DNA of 64,000 nucleotides from Didemnitutus sp041906465. GTDB taxonomy: Bacteria; Verrucomicrobiota; Verrucomicrobiia; Opitutales; Opitutaceae. The stretch spans positions 231,987-295,986 of the forward strand of contig JAYRJE010000006.1 in the NCBI GenBank assembly GCA_041906465.1. Direction: 5' to 3'. The translations under genes and the position numbers were made by a program. Below, one piece after another: positions 40,792 through 48,669 of the stretch (position 1 is its first letter; each line of letters starts with the position of its first letter). The notes under the pieces were generated by a model, which was not told the DNA's origin, searched no databases, and saw only the letters and a program-made list of their open reading frames with translations.

Positions 40792-41559
40792 TCAGTAAAA
40801 GAAGAGCGGCACTAGTCCGAGTGCGACACCGAGGAGGCCCCACCAGCTCCGGGTTTCGCGGTTCCAGAGCGCGAGGATGCCAAAGGCCATTGCCACCACG
40901 CAGAGGGAAAACTCGACGAGGAATAAAAGATCGCCCCACGAGGCCATCACACCCGGAAGAATCGGAAGCAACACAGCGGCGATTCCGGTCGCGAGCGAGA
41001 GCTGCCATTTGGGAATATCACCTGAGACGATGGCAGAGGATTTCAATTCGTCGAGCAGGGGGCGCAAGGCGTCCTTCCGATCCGGCTCTGTCGTTTCGCT
41101 GTGAGCCAGCTCAATCGCTGCAACCAGAGTGAGAATAAACGCATCGCATTCTGCTGCTTGTTTCTTTTCGCGCACGATGCTGAAGGCCGGCCGTCCCCAT
41201 TGGTTGCAGAAAGTGAAGAACTCCACGCGAGGCGTGAAGCGGATCGCGTTGACGAGCGAAGCGGCCAAGCCGATGAGCGGCCAGTGCGCCAGAAATCCTT
41301 GTGGGCCTTCCGGCACGGCGTCGGTGTGGTAGAGAAGCCACAACGCGGCGGAACAGACCAGCACACCGGCGAGTGAGCCGTAGAGGATCGCGTATATCCG
41401 CGCCGAACCGGGAATGTAATTTGGACTCAGCTCCCGAATAGGAATGCGCAGTTCACCTCGGCGACCGAGCATCCACGAAGAAACGTGAACCTCGTCGCGC
41501 GAGATCTCGAAAATGGCTCTACCGGCCCGGGAGTTCTGGATGAACGTCGCTGCGGGCAC
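40792..41559 (-). CDS. Hypothetical membrane protein downstream of glyQS
   Basis: A 255-residue protein with paired hydrophobic helices at about residues 56-76 (IYAILYGSLAGVLVCSAALWLL) and 92-106, and again at about 190-255 (LSLATGIAAVLLPILPGVM, LLFLVEFSLCVVAMAFGILAL, WWGLLGVALGLVPLFFY). A cytoplasmic loop of about 80 residues lies between. The N-terminus (ISRDEVHVSSWMLGRRGEL) resembles a PH-like strand set. The GTG start lies 13 bp after the glyQS stop on the same strand, so it is probably co-transcribed, without functional connection known. Confidence 0.72.
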   Translation of the reverse strand: MPAATFIQNSRAGRAIFEISRDEVHVSSWMLGRRGELRIPIRELSPNYIPGSARIYAILYGSLAGVLVCSAALWLLYHTDAVPEGPQGFLAHWPLIGLAASLVNAIRFTPRVEFFTFCNQWGRPAFSIVREKKQAAECDAFILTLVAAIELAHSETTEPDRKDALRPLLDELKSSAIVSGDIPKWQLSLATGIAAVLLPILPGVMASWGDLLFLVEFSLCVVAMAFGILALWNRETRSWWGLLGVALGLVPLFFY

Positions 41560-41572
41560 GGCGAGGATCAGC

Positions 41573-43102
41573 TCAGTAAACCTGTTCTTCGAGCAACGCG
41601 AAGAGTTCGGTTTCGGTGATGCGCTTCTGGCTCATCGAGTCGCGCTCGCGGAGGGTGAAGGTGTCGCCGGGCTTCTCGATCGTGTCGAAGTCGATCGTCA
41701 CGCACCACGGCGTGCCGGCTTCGTCCTGGCGGCGGTAACGTTTACCGATCGCGCCGCCGTCGTCGTATTGCACGGCGTAGCGCTTCTTGAGCTTCGCGTA
41801 GAGTGCCTTGGCGCGATTGGTGAGGACTTCCTTGTTCTTGAGGAGCGGGAGCACGGCGACCTTCGTCGGCGCGATGCGCGGGGAGAGGCGGAGCACGGTG
41901 CGTTGCTCGACGTTGCCTTTCTCGTCCTTCACGTCCTCGACGGCGTAGGCGGAGGCGAGCACGGCGAGGAAGATGCGGTCGGTGCCGACGGCGGGCTCGA
42001 TGACGTGCGGGACAACCTTGGTCTTCGTGCCTTCGTCGAAATAAACCTGCGGCACGCCGGAGAATTTCTGGTGCTGCTGGAGGTCGTAGTCGGAGCGTGC
42101 GGCGATGCCCCAGAGTTCCTGCACGCCGAACGGATACTTGAACATGATGTCGACCGTGCGGCGCGAGTAGAACGAGAGCTTCTCCTTCGGGTGCTCGTGC
42201 AACGAGAGGTGCGACTCGGGCAGGCCGATCGAGATGAGCCAGGCTTGGCACCACTTCAGCCACTCCTCGTGGCAGGCAAACCAGTCGGCGTCGGGGTGGA
42301 TGAAGTATTCCATCTCCATCTGCTCGAACTCGCGCGAGCGGAAGATGAAGTTGCGCGGCGTGATCTCGTTGCGGAACGACTTGCCGACTTGCGCGATGCC
42401 GAAGGGCAATTTCACGCGCGTGGTGTCGACGACGTTCTTGAAATCGACGAACATGCCCTGCGCAGTCTCGGGACGAAGGTAGGCGACCGACGAGGCGTCC
42501 TTGAGCGCGCCGACGTTCGTCTCGAACATCATGTTGAACGCGCGCGGCGGCGTGAGGCTGCCGGGCTCGCCGGTGGCAGGCGAGGGGATGAGCGGGATCT
42601 CCTCGGCGGTGGCCTCGGTGAACTCGCGCGCCTTCACCGGCTCGAGCGCGCCCTGGATGGCCTTCTTGCGCTTGAATTGCTCGGCGGCGGCTTGGAGGTC
42701 TTCGGTGGTCTTCTCGCTCTCGAGCGCGGAGACGTAGCCGGCGATTTTGCCATCCACGACGACGGCGGCGAAAAACAACTGGTCTGCGCGATACCGCTGC
42801 TTGCTCACCTTGCAGTCGACGAGCGGGTCCGTGAAGCCGGCGACGTGGCCGGAGGCTTCCCAGACTTTCGGGTGCATGATGATGGAGGTCTCGATGCCGA
42901 CGATGTCGTCGCGGCGGTGCACCATGTCGCGCCACCAGCAGTCGCGGATGTTGCGCTTCAACTCCACGCCGAGCGGACCGTAGTCGAAGAATCCGTTGAG
43001 ACCGCCGTAGATTTCGGACGACTGGTAAATGAAGCCGCGGCGCTTCGCGAGCGACACGAGGGCTTCCATGAGATTCGGATTTTCGGTGGAGCTGTTGGAC
43101 AT
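41573..43102 (-). CDS. glyQS: Glycyl-tRNA synthetase, homodimeric class II type
   Basis: A 509-residue cytoplasmic enzyme that charges tRNA-Gly. It is the single-chain, eukaryote/archaea-like alpha2 form rather than the two-subunit bacterial GlyQ/GlyS. The start segment RRGFIYQSSEIYGGLNGFFDYGPLG (about residues 18-42) is diagnostic. Class II motif 2 is SFRNEITPRNFIFRSREFEQMEMEYF (about residues 239-264). The motif 3 region with EPAVGTDRIFLAVL is at about 371-384. The anticodon-binding domain occupies the last about 110 residues (PTKVAVLPLLKN and DFDTIEKPGDTFTLRER). A membrane-protein gene follows 13 bp downstream. Confidence 0.96.
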   Translation of the reverse strand: MSNSSTENPNLMEALVSLAKRRGFIYQSSEIYGGLNGFFDYGPLGVELKRNIRDCWWRDMVHRRDDIVGIETSIIMHPKVWEASGHVAGFTDPLVDCKVSKQRYRADQLFFAAVVVDGKIAGYVSALESEKTTEDLQAAAEQFKRKKAIQGALEPVKAREFTEATAEEIPLIPSPATGEPGSLTPPRAFNMMFETNVGALKDASSVAYLRPETAQGMFVDFKNVVDTTRVKLPFGIAQVGKSFRNEITPRNFIFRSREFEQMEMEYFIHPDADWFACHEEWLKWCQAWLISIGLPESHLSLHEHPKEKLSFYSRRTVDIMFKYPFGVQELWGIAARSDYDLQQHQKFSGVPQVYFDEGTKTKVVPHVIEPAVGTDRIFLAVLASAYAVEDVKDEKGNVEQRTVLRLSPRIAPTKVAVLPLLKNKEVLTNRAKALYAKLKKRYAVQYDDGGAIGKRYRRQDEAGTPWCVTIDFDTIEKPGDTFTLRERDSMSQKRITETELFALLEEQVY

Positions 43103-43218
43103 GGTGATGATTGCCGCCCCCCACTGGATGTGACGAGCGGTCGGGCAGTGAAGGGCGCGCGCCGAGGGCGGTCAATGCCGCCGTTGGTCACGGCAGGCTC
43201 GGGTCGGAATATCTCCGA

Positions 43219-43431
43219 CTACGGGCCGAAGCGGGTGCCTGTCCCCGAATGGTTGGCCCAAGTATTGTGCTGGGCGCCGCCGCGGCCCAGTTCGTCGATC
43301 CAGGCAATGCTGTTGGCTGGAAAGAGGAATCCGGGTGGCGTGACGCGGGCCAACTTGGTCTGCGCTTCGGTCGCCGTGATTCGCACAAGCGGATCCGGAT
43401 CGTCCCGGAGAAGCCGCGCCAACGACTCCAC
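43219..43431 (-). pseudogene. Short HEAT-repeat-like fragment
   Basis: A GTG-initiated 70-codon frame reads ESLARLLRDDPDPLVRITAT and continues EAQTKLARVTPP, the pattern of one HEAT repeat, then an unrelated tail to a stop. It is in frame with and directly follows the stop of the secreted-protein gene at 43441. It could be a remnant of a longer HEAT-repeat gene or a small protein. Support is limited to the helical heptad pattern. Confidence 0.32.
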
Positions 43432-43440
43432 TGCCGCGGT

Positions 43441-44289
43441 TCAACGTTTCGGCGTCGGCGTGGCCGCGGGCGGCGGCTCCTTCAAAAACTCGACCACCTG
43501 CAACTCGCCGAACTTCACCGTTGGGCGTTCACGGCGCGGCACGACGGTTCGCACTGGTCGCGGGGTTTCACGGCCAAGGCTGGGACCGGCGAGGGCGAGC
43601 ATCGACGGAAGCGCGTCGGGCAGCGAAAAGCCGAGCGACGGACAGGCGATGCGCGTGATCCAGAGATGCGGCAGCGAGAGCGTCGGGTTTTTCTCCATCG
43701 CGGCGAGATCGTAGGCGGTGACGACCGCGACGTAGTAGTTGTCGGAGGCGAGCGTGAGATAGTCGCGGGCTTCGTTGTCGAGCAGGCGCGAGTCTGCCGG
43801 CATGCCGAAGATGCCTCCCTCGTAGCAGTCGGCGGTGATGCCCACTTTCTGGCCGCCGAGGAAATCGACGATTTGTTTCCGGTTCTGCTGTGCGACCGGG
43901 AGGTTGCGGCTCATCGCGGCCGGGAACTTGGCGTTGAGCGTGCCCCACGAGAACACGAGGGCGAGGGTGGGCGGCGGCGTTTTGTCGGTGGCGGGCAGGT
44001 AGCCGCGTTGCGCGAGTTCGCGCGCGATGGTCTGCACGGCGCTGTCCTCTGGCGGCTCTTTCACGCGGCCGATGATGCCACCGAGATCGCGGTAACCGAG
44101 GCTCACCGGGATGTAATACTGCGGTTGGTCGGGAGTCGGCGCGGGCCAGAGGCGGCCTTCGGGCGTCATGTCGGTGACGGTGATGACTTCGAAATTGCGC
44201 CGCGAGTGCAGCGCGTCGAGCCAGCCGGCGTGGACGAACGGCGCGGCGAGGGCCGCGCAGAACAGGCAATGGATCAGGCGAGTTTTCAT
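43441..44289 (-). CDS. Secreted hypothetical protein, paralogue 1
   Basis: A 282-residue protein with a signal peptide (HCLFCAALAAPFVHA, cleavage near residue 21). The mature part carries EVITVTDMTPEGRLWP, PQYYIPVSLGYRDLGGIIG and LALVFSWGTLNAKFP, then ends in a proline-rich tail with TVKFGELQVVEFL. It is clearly homologous along its whole length to the next gene upstream. No known family is recognised. It probably resides in the periplasm or outer envelope. The gene pair is in one direction with a 42-bp gap, consistent with tandem duplication. Confidence 0.78.
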   Translation of the reverse strand: MKTRLIHCLFCAALAAPFVHAGWLDALHSRRNFEVITVTDMTPEGRLWPAPTPDQPQYYIPVSLGYRDLGGIIGRVKEPPEDSAVQTIARELAQRGYLPATDKTPPPTLALVFSWGTLNAKFPAAMSRNLPVAQQNRKQIVDFLGGQKVGITADCYEGGIFGMPADSRLLDNEARDYLTLASDNYYVAVVTAYDLAAMEKNPTLSLPHLWITRIACPSLGFSLPDALPSMLALAGPSLGRETPRPVRTVVPRRERPTVKFGELQVVEFLKEPPPAATPTPKR

Positions 44290-44331
44290 GTTCGGAGCGA
44301 CGCTCGTGGCCCAGGCGAGCGTGAAAGAGGT

Positions 44332-45183
44332 TCAGCGTTTAGGCTTTTTTTGATTGTTCGAGCGATCGACGACGGGGAGCGGCGAGTTGCCGAGATACTC
44401 GACGAGCTGCAACTCACCGAGCTTTACGTTCGGTTTGAATTTGTCCGTGGCGTTCGTCCAGACGGGCCGTTGCGTCTCGCGCCCGAAGTGCGGTCCGGCG
44501 ATCGCGAGCATGCTCGGCATCGACGCGCCGAGATCGAGGCCGAGCGACGGTGTCGCGATGCGCGTCATCCAGAGCAGCTGTTTCTTTTTCTGTCGCAGCG
44601 AAGCCAAATCATACGCGCTGACCACCACGATGTAGAAATCCTCCCGCGCCACGTCGTAGATCTGGCGGGCGTCGAAGCTCATCGTCTGGAGTCCGGTGAT
44701 CGGGGCGGTGAGCGGGTCGAAAAAATTGTGGTCGAAGCCCATCTTCCGTCCGCCGAGGAAGGCGACGATCTGGGCGCGATTGCGTTGCCGCGATGGCAGA
44801 TCGGGGTCGAAGGACTCGATGTCGGCGTTGAGGGTGCCCCAGGTGTAGGCGAGCATCAGCGTGGCCGGCGGTGATTTCTCCGTGGCCGGCAGATAACCTT
44901 GCTTGGCCAGTTCGGCGGCGATGAGGCGCAGTGCGTCCTGCGGCGGCGGTTCCTTGATGCCGCCCACCGCGGCGCCGAGATCCCGAAAGCCGAGGCTGAC
45001 GCCGACATAGTATTGCGGCTTGTCCTTCGACGCGGTGCCCCAGGCGCGTCCCGCCGGGGTGGCATCGGTGACGGTGATCACCTCGAGATCGCGCCGACCG
45101 ATGAGCAAATCGAGAAAACTGCGCGCGGCGAGCGGGGGAGCAGTCAGCGACGCAGTCGCGAGAAACAAAAACAGGACGCGCAT
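44332..45183 (-). CDS. Secreted hypothetical protein, paralogue 2
   Basis: A 283-residue protein with a signal peptide (VLFLFLATASLTAPPLAA). The mature region matches paralogue 1 block by block: EVITVTDATPAGRAWG, PQYYVGVSLGFRDLGAAVG, LMLAYTWGTLNADIE, FYIVVVSAYDLASL, and the tail NVKLGELQLVEYLG. Conserved Ser/Tyr-Asp-Leu (SAYDLA, TAYDLA) and the RIATPSLGLDL/RIACPSLGFSL stretches may mark the functional surface. No family is known. The start MRVLFLFL at 45183 is chosen; upstream of it the open frame is not coding-like. It is divergent from the tandem-TonB gene. Confidence 0.78.
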   Translation of the reverse strand: MRVLFLFLATASLTAPPLAARSFLDLLIGRRDLEVITVTDATPAGRAWGTASKDKPQYYVGVSLGFRDLGAAVGGIKEPPPQDALRLIAAELAKQGYLPATEKSPPATLMLAYTWGTLNADIESFDPDLPSRQRNRAQIVAFLGGRKMGFDHNFFDPLTAPITGLQTMSFDARQIYDVAREDFYIVVVSAYDLASLRQKKKQLLWMTRIATPSLGLDLGASMPSMLAIAGPHFGRETQRPVWTNATDKFKPNVKLGELQLVEYLGNSPLPVVDRSNNQKKPKR

Positions 45184-45331
45184 GGCGACGGGGTAACGCC
45201 CGCGAACTATCGCTGATCGCGCCGACCGAGCAACGCGAAAGCCGCTTTGACACGCGGCCGGCGCGCGCAGCCTTGCGCGGCCGCGGGCTCGGTCTACGCT
45301 GCGGCTCTCGTCACGGGCCAGACGTGAACGC

Positions 45332-46711
45332 ATGCACCACACCCCTTCGCGCGGCGCGCTCGCAGCCGCGATTTTCTTGAGCTTGTCCGGCGCTCTGGCG
45401 TCGAGTCGCGCCGCCGACCCCGCGCCCGCCACGGCGGCGGCGCTGGTGGTCGATGGCCCCGCGTTGCTGCACGAGTGGACGCCGCCGCCCTACCCGGAAG
45501 CCGCGCGCCAGGCGAAGAAGGAGGGGCGCGTGGTGGTGAACCTCGTGATCGACGAGCACGGCGCCGTGACGCAGGCGGAAGCGGCGGACGCTAATGATCC
45601 GCTGTTCGTCGACGCGGCACTCGCCGCGGTGCGCACGTGGAAATTCAAACCCGCCCTCGACGAGGGCAAACCGGTCGCGAGTGGCGTGACGATGCCGGTC
45701 CACTTCCGGCTGAGTCAGCTCAAGCTCAAGCCGCCTTACGGTTTGCCCTCCGACAAGGAGTGGCCGGTGCCGGCGAAACGCACTCCGGCGCGCGTCGCGC
45801 AGGCGGCCGATCCCGATTACCCGGAGGAGCTCGACCCGCGCAAACTCCCGGGCGAAGTCGATCTCGAGCTCGCGATCGATGCCGAGGGGCGCGTGGCGGG
45901 GCGCCGCGTGTTGTGGGCGTCACACGGCGCGTTCGTGGCCGAGGCGTTGCGCGTCGCAGAGCGCTGGACGTTCGAGCCGGCACGGCAGGGCTTGCTCAAG
46001 AAACCTTCGACGATGCGGGCGCCCGTGAGCTTCGTCAGCGTGGGCGCGCGCCGGCCGGAAATCTGCGCGGCCAACGGCCTGCGGCTCGTCGACGTCTCCG
46101 AAGCCGACGTGTGGCCGGAACCGATCGTCATGCAGGAGCCCGTGTTTCCGCGGGAGCGCTTCGTCGCGGGCGAGGAGGGCAGCGCGGAGGCGACGTTCGT
46201 GATCGGGCCGCGCGGTCAGATCACGGAGTTCGTGCTCGGTGAATGCTCGGCGCCGGAGTTCGGCGCGGCCCTGACGGCGGCGATCGACGCCTGGTTGTTT
46301 CGGCCCGGCATGAAGGACGGCAACAACGTGCCGGTGCACGTCGCGCTCCGCTACGAGTTCCGGCGGCCCGAGGGCGGCACGCTCGCGCGGCTGGCGGAAG
46401 CGCTGCGGGAGAAAAAAATCGCGAGTGCTCGCGGTCTCGATGCCGCGCTGGAGGTCGTGTGGCGCGGATTCCCCGCGTATCCGGAAACACTCCGCGCGAC
46501 GCGCCCCGAGGGCGACGCGGAGGTCGAGTTTGTGATCGATCGCGACGGACGCGCCCGCGTGCCACGCGTGGTGTCCGCGACGATGCCGGAGTTCGGCTGG
46601 TCCGCCGCCACGGCCGTGAGCCAATGGGTGTTCGCGCCGCCGCGCCGCGGGGGTGAACCCACCGACGTGCTCGTGCGCATTGCGCTGCATTTCGCTCCAC
46701 CCGCCTCCTGA
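45332..46711 (+). CDS. Periplasmic protein with four tandem TonB C-terminal-like domains
   Basis: A 459-residue protein with a signal peptide (LAAAIFLSLSGALASSRA) and four TonB_C-like units at about residues 47-130, 150-232, 255-347 and 370-457. Each unit has the family pattern: PxYPxxAR-type start, GxVxxxxxIDxxGxV strand pair and an AxxAxxxWxFxPA helix-strand end (for example AVRTWKFKPAL, VAERWTFEPAR, AIDAWLFRPG, AVSQWVFAPPR). There is no transmembrane anchor and no ExbB/ExbD neighbour, so it is not an energy transducer. It more likely binds TonB-dependent receptors or other envelope partners. The next gene starts 7 bp downstream. Confidence 0.88.
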   Translation: MHHTPSRGALAAAIFLSLSGALASSRAADPAPATAAALVVDGPALLHEWTPPPYPEAARQAKKEGRVVVNLVIDEHGAVTQAEAADANDPLFVDAALAAVRTWKFKPALDEGKPVASGVTMPVHFRLSQLKLKPPYGLPSDKEWPVPAKRTPARVAQAADPDYPEELDPRKLPGEVDLELAIDAEGRVAGRRVLWASHGAFVAEALRVAERWTFEPARQGLLKKPSTMRAPVSFVSVGARRPEICAANGLRLVDVSEADVWPEPIVMQEPVFPRERFVAGEEGSAEATFVIGPRGQITEFVLGECSAPEFGAALTAAIDAWLFRPGMKDGNNVPVHVALRYEFRRPEGGTLARLAEALREKKIASARGLDAALEVVWRGFPAYPETLRATRPEGDAEVEFVIDRDGRARVPRVVSATMPEFGWSAATAVSQWVFAPPRRGGEPTDVLVRIALHFAPPAS

Positions 46712-46718
46712 GTTACCC

Positions 46719-47816
46719 ATGAAAAAATTGCTGTTCGCCCTGTTGTTCACGAGCGCCTGCCTGGCCGCTGACCCTGCGCCGGAGCCCTCGAAACTCGACG
46801 TGCCCCCGAAGCCCGACATGCCGCCCCGGGCGATCAAGCAGGAGCAGCCCGTGTATCCGTTTGGGCTGCGCTATGCCGGCGTGATTGGCAAGGTTACCCT
46901 GGACTTCATCGTCGATACGAAGGGCAACGTCGTCGAGGTGCATGTGGCGCGTTCGAACAATCCCTACTTTGAGCGTCCGGCCATCGACGCGGTGATGAAG
47001 TGGAAATTCGAGCCGGCGCAGAAGAACGGCAAACCGGTGAACGCGCGCGCTCGCATCGACCTGGGCTTCACGCTCGCGGGCGTATCCGGCGAAAATCTCT
47101 GGCACATCGATCCGCCGCGCGATTGGTCGAAGGTGCCGCCCGAGTTCTGCTGGGACGTGCCGCCGGAGCCGGTCAGCACCTACATGGCGGCGTATCCATT
47201 CGAAGCGCTGCTCGCCGGCAAGGAGGGCCGCGTGAGGATCAGCTACGTCATCGACCGCGAGGGTCGCGTCGCGGCGGTGAAGATTCGCGAGGCAACCGAT
47301 CCGACGTTCGGCGCCGCGGTGGCCGCCATGATCGATGGCTGGCGTTTCAAACCCGCGCGCAAAGCCGATGGCTCCGCCTCCTACGCGGTCGTGAGCCTCA
47401 CCCGCGAGTTCAAGCCCAACGGCCGCGGTGACGTGCTCGTCTCCGGCAGCGCGCGGGCGCTGCTCGGGCTGATCGAGGACAAGCGCCTCGTCTGCGCCAG
47501 GGCCGAGGAACTCGACGTCCCGTTGAAACCGGTGTCGTCACGTCCGCCGATTTATCCCAGTTCGCTCCGTGAAGCCGGCCAGGATGGCGAAGCGATGATC
47601 GAGTTCTACGTCGATAAAGATGGCGATGCGCAGCTGCCGCGCATTGTTTCCGCGACCGACCCGGCGTTCGGCTACGCCGCCGCGCAGGCCGTGGCGACGT
47701 GGCGGTTCGTGGCGCCGAAGCGCGCGGGCAAGGCCGTCGTCGTTCGCGCGCAACAACTCGTGAAGTTCCACCTCAAGGAGCCGATCAAGCCGCCGCCGGC
47801 GGACTTCGTGCCCTGA
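46719..47816 (+). CDS. Periplasmic protein with three tandem TonB C-terminal-like domains
   Basis: A 365-residue protein with a signal peptide (KKLLFALLFTSACLA) and three TonB_C-like units at about residues 42-125, 148-235 and 270-360. The conserved ends are AVMKWKFEPAQ, MIDGWRFKPAR and AVATWRFVAPK. It lies 7 bp downstream of the four-domain protein and is clearly related to it, so the two arose by duplication and are co-transcribed. The lack of an anchor other than the signal and the lack of ExbBD again argue for a soluble binding or scaffold role. Confidence 0.88.
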   Translation: MKKLLFALLFTSACLAADPAPEPSKLDVPPKPDMPPRAIKQEQPVYPFGLRYAGVIGKVTLDFIVDTKGNVVEVHVARSNNPYFERPAIDAVMKWKFEPAQKNGKPVNARARIDLGFTLAGVSGENLWHIDPPRDWSKVPPEFCWDVPPEPVSTYMAAYPFEALLAGKEGRVRISYVIDREGRVAAVKIREATDPTFGAAVAAMIDGWRFKPARKADGSASYAVVSLTREFKPNGRGDVLVSGSARALLGLIEDKRLVCARAEELDVPLKPVSSRPPIYPSSLREAGQDGEAMIEFYVDKDGDAQLPRIVSATDPAFGYAAAQAVATWRFVAPKRAGKAVVVRAQQLVKFHLKEPIKPPPADFVP

Positions 47817-47888
47817 GCGGCGCCGGCGGCGCCCGGCAACAATTCACGCTTGCGGGGCGCGGGGCGCGGGCAACGGTTGGCTCCCGCC

Positions 47889-48353
47889 ATGAAAGTCTCG
47901 TTCACCGCGAAGGAATATCGCCAGCTCCTCGAGCTCGTGCACCTCGGCATGTGGGTCGTCACCGGCTACCAAGGCGAGGAAACCGCCGCGGCCAAACGCT
48001 ACTTCGAACTCGATCAACGGCTGATGCAGCTCGCGACCGACCTGGGTTGCGCGGACCTCGTGGAGGAGCGCACCGACGGCACACTGCAGCCGTCGCCGAA
48101 ACTGGCGGAGGACGAGCGGATGAAGGATATCCAACTCGATTTTCAGAACGACGCCTTCTGGCATGAGTTCGTGCAGCGCCTCGCCGATCGCGACCACGCC
48201 GGCGCCGCCGCCAAGCGCGCGATCGAGACGCCCGGGGTCGAGCCGCCGCCGTCGCCCGAGGACGAGTTGAAGAAGATCGAGGAGCGTTACTGGCAGGAGT
48301 TCGAGAAGAACGACCTCGCCAACGTCGTCGTGCTCCGCGGCGGGCGCGGGTAA
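47889..48353 (+). CDS. Hypothetical protein, 154 residues
   Basis: A soluble, mainly helical protein. It starts MKVSFTAKEYRQLLELVHLG and continues with the WVVTGYQGEE, YFELDQRLMQLATDLGC and DAFWHEFVQRLADRD segments, ending in an acidic helix (DELKKIEERYWQEFEKNDL). The composition suggests a small cytoplasmic helical protein. No family is recognised. It follows the TonB-like pair by 72 bp in the same direction and may be on the same message. Confidence 0.68.
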   Translation: MKVSFTAKEYRQLLELVHLGMWVVTGYQGEETAAAKRYFELDQRLMQLATDLGCADLVEERTDGTLQPSPKLAEDERMKDIQLDFQNDAFWHEFVQRLADRDHAGAAAKRAIETPGVEPPPSPEDELKKIEERYWQEFEKNDLANVVVLRGGRG

Positions 48354-48361
48354 ACGGAGTT

Positions 48362-48407
48362 CAGGCGTCCCGCCTGTCATGCACGTCGACGCAGGCGAGA
48401 CGCCTGC
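48362..48407. repeat. Pair of CAGGCG hairpins
   Basis: CAGGCG-TCC-CGCCTG (48362-48376) and GCAGGCG-AGA-CGCCTGC (48391-48407), separated by a short spacer. Confidence 0.6.
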
Positions 48408-48437
48408 GCTGCGCCGAGCCCACGCCGCTCGTTTCTT

Positions 48438-48514
48438 GTAGCAGCCGACGTGAGTCGGCTGTTTTCGCACGAGTCCTGGAGGGCGATGACCAGCCGACTC
48501 ACGTCGAGTGCTAC
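48438..48514. repeat. REPIN: inverted pair of CAGCCGAC REP elements
   Basis: GTAG-CAGCCGAC-GTGA-GTCGGCTG (48438-48461) faces an inverted copy ending CTAC (48491-48514). This is the clearest two-REP element in the window. Single copies are at 9789 and 16781. Confidence 0.75.
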
Positions 48515-48669
48515 GAAACGCCGTCTCCCTTCGATGCCAGCGACGGGAAAATGTCTCACCAGGTGCGACTCCGTCCAAGGCGCGCGCAACAGGTGAAGTT
48601 CATTAGCGAACGCCGCGTTCATTAGCGGCGTTGCGCTGGGAGGCGCGGCGCGTTAAGTCCCGCGGCAAG

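Larger units (their letters stand above)
48354..48669. other. 316-bp gene-free stretch with two REP pairs
   Basis: There is no coding sequence here. It carries a CAGGCG-type hairpin pair (48362-48407) and a CAGCCGAC-type REPIN (48438-48514). It also has a short direct repeat of GTTCATTAGCG at 48598-48627, just before the oxidoreductase gene. Confidence 0.6.
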
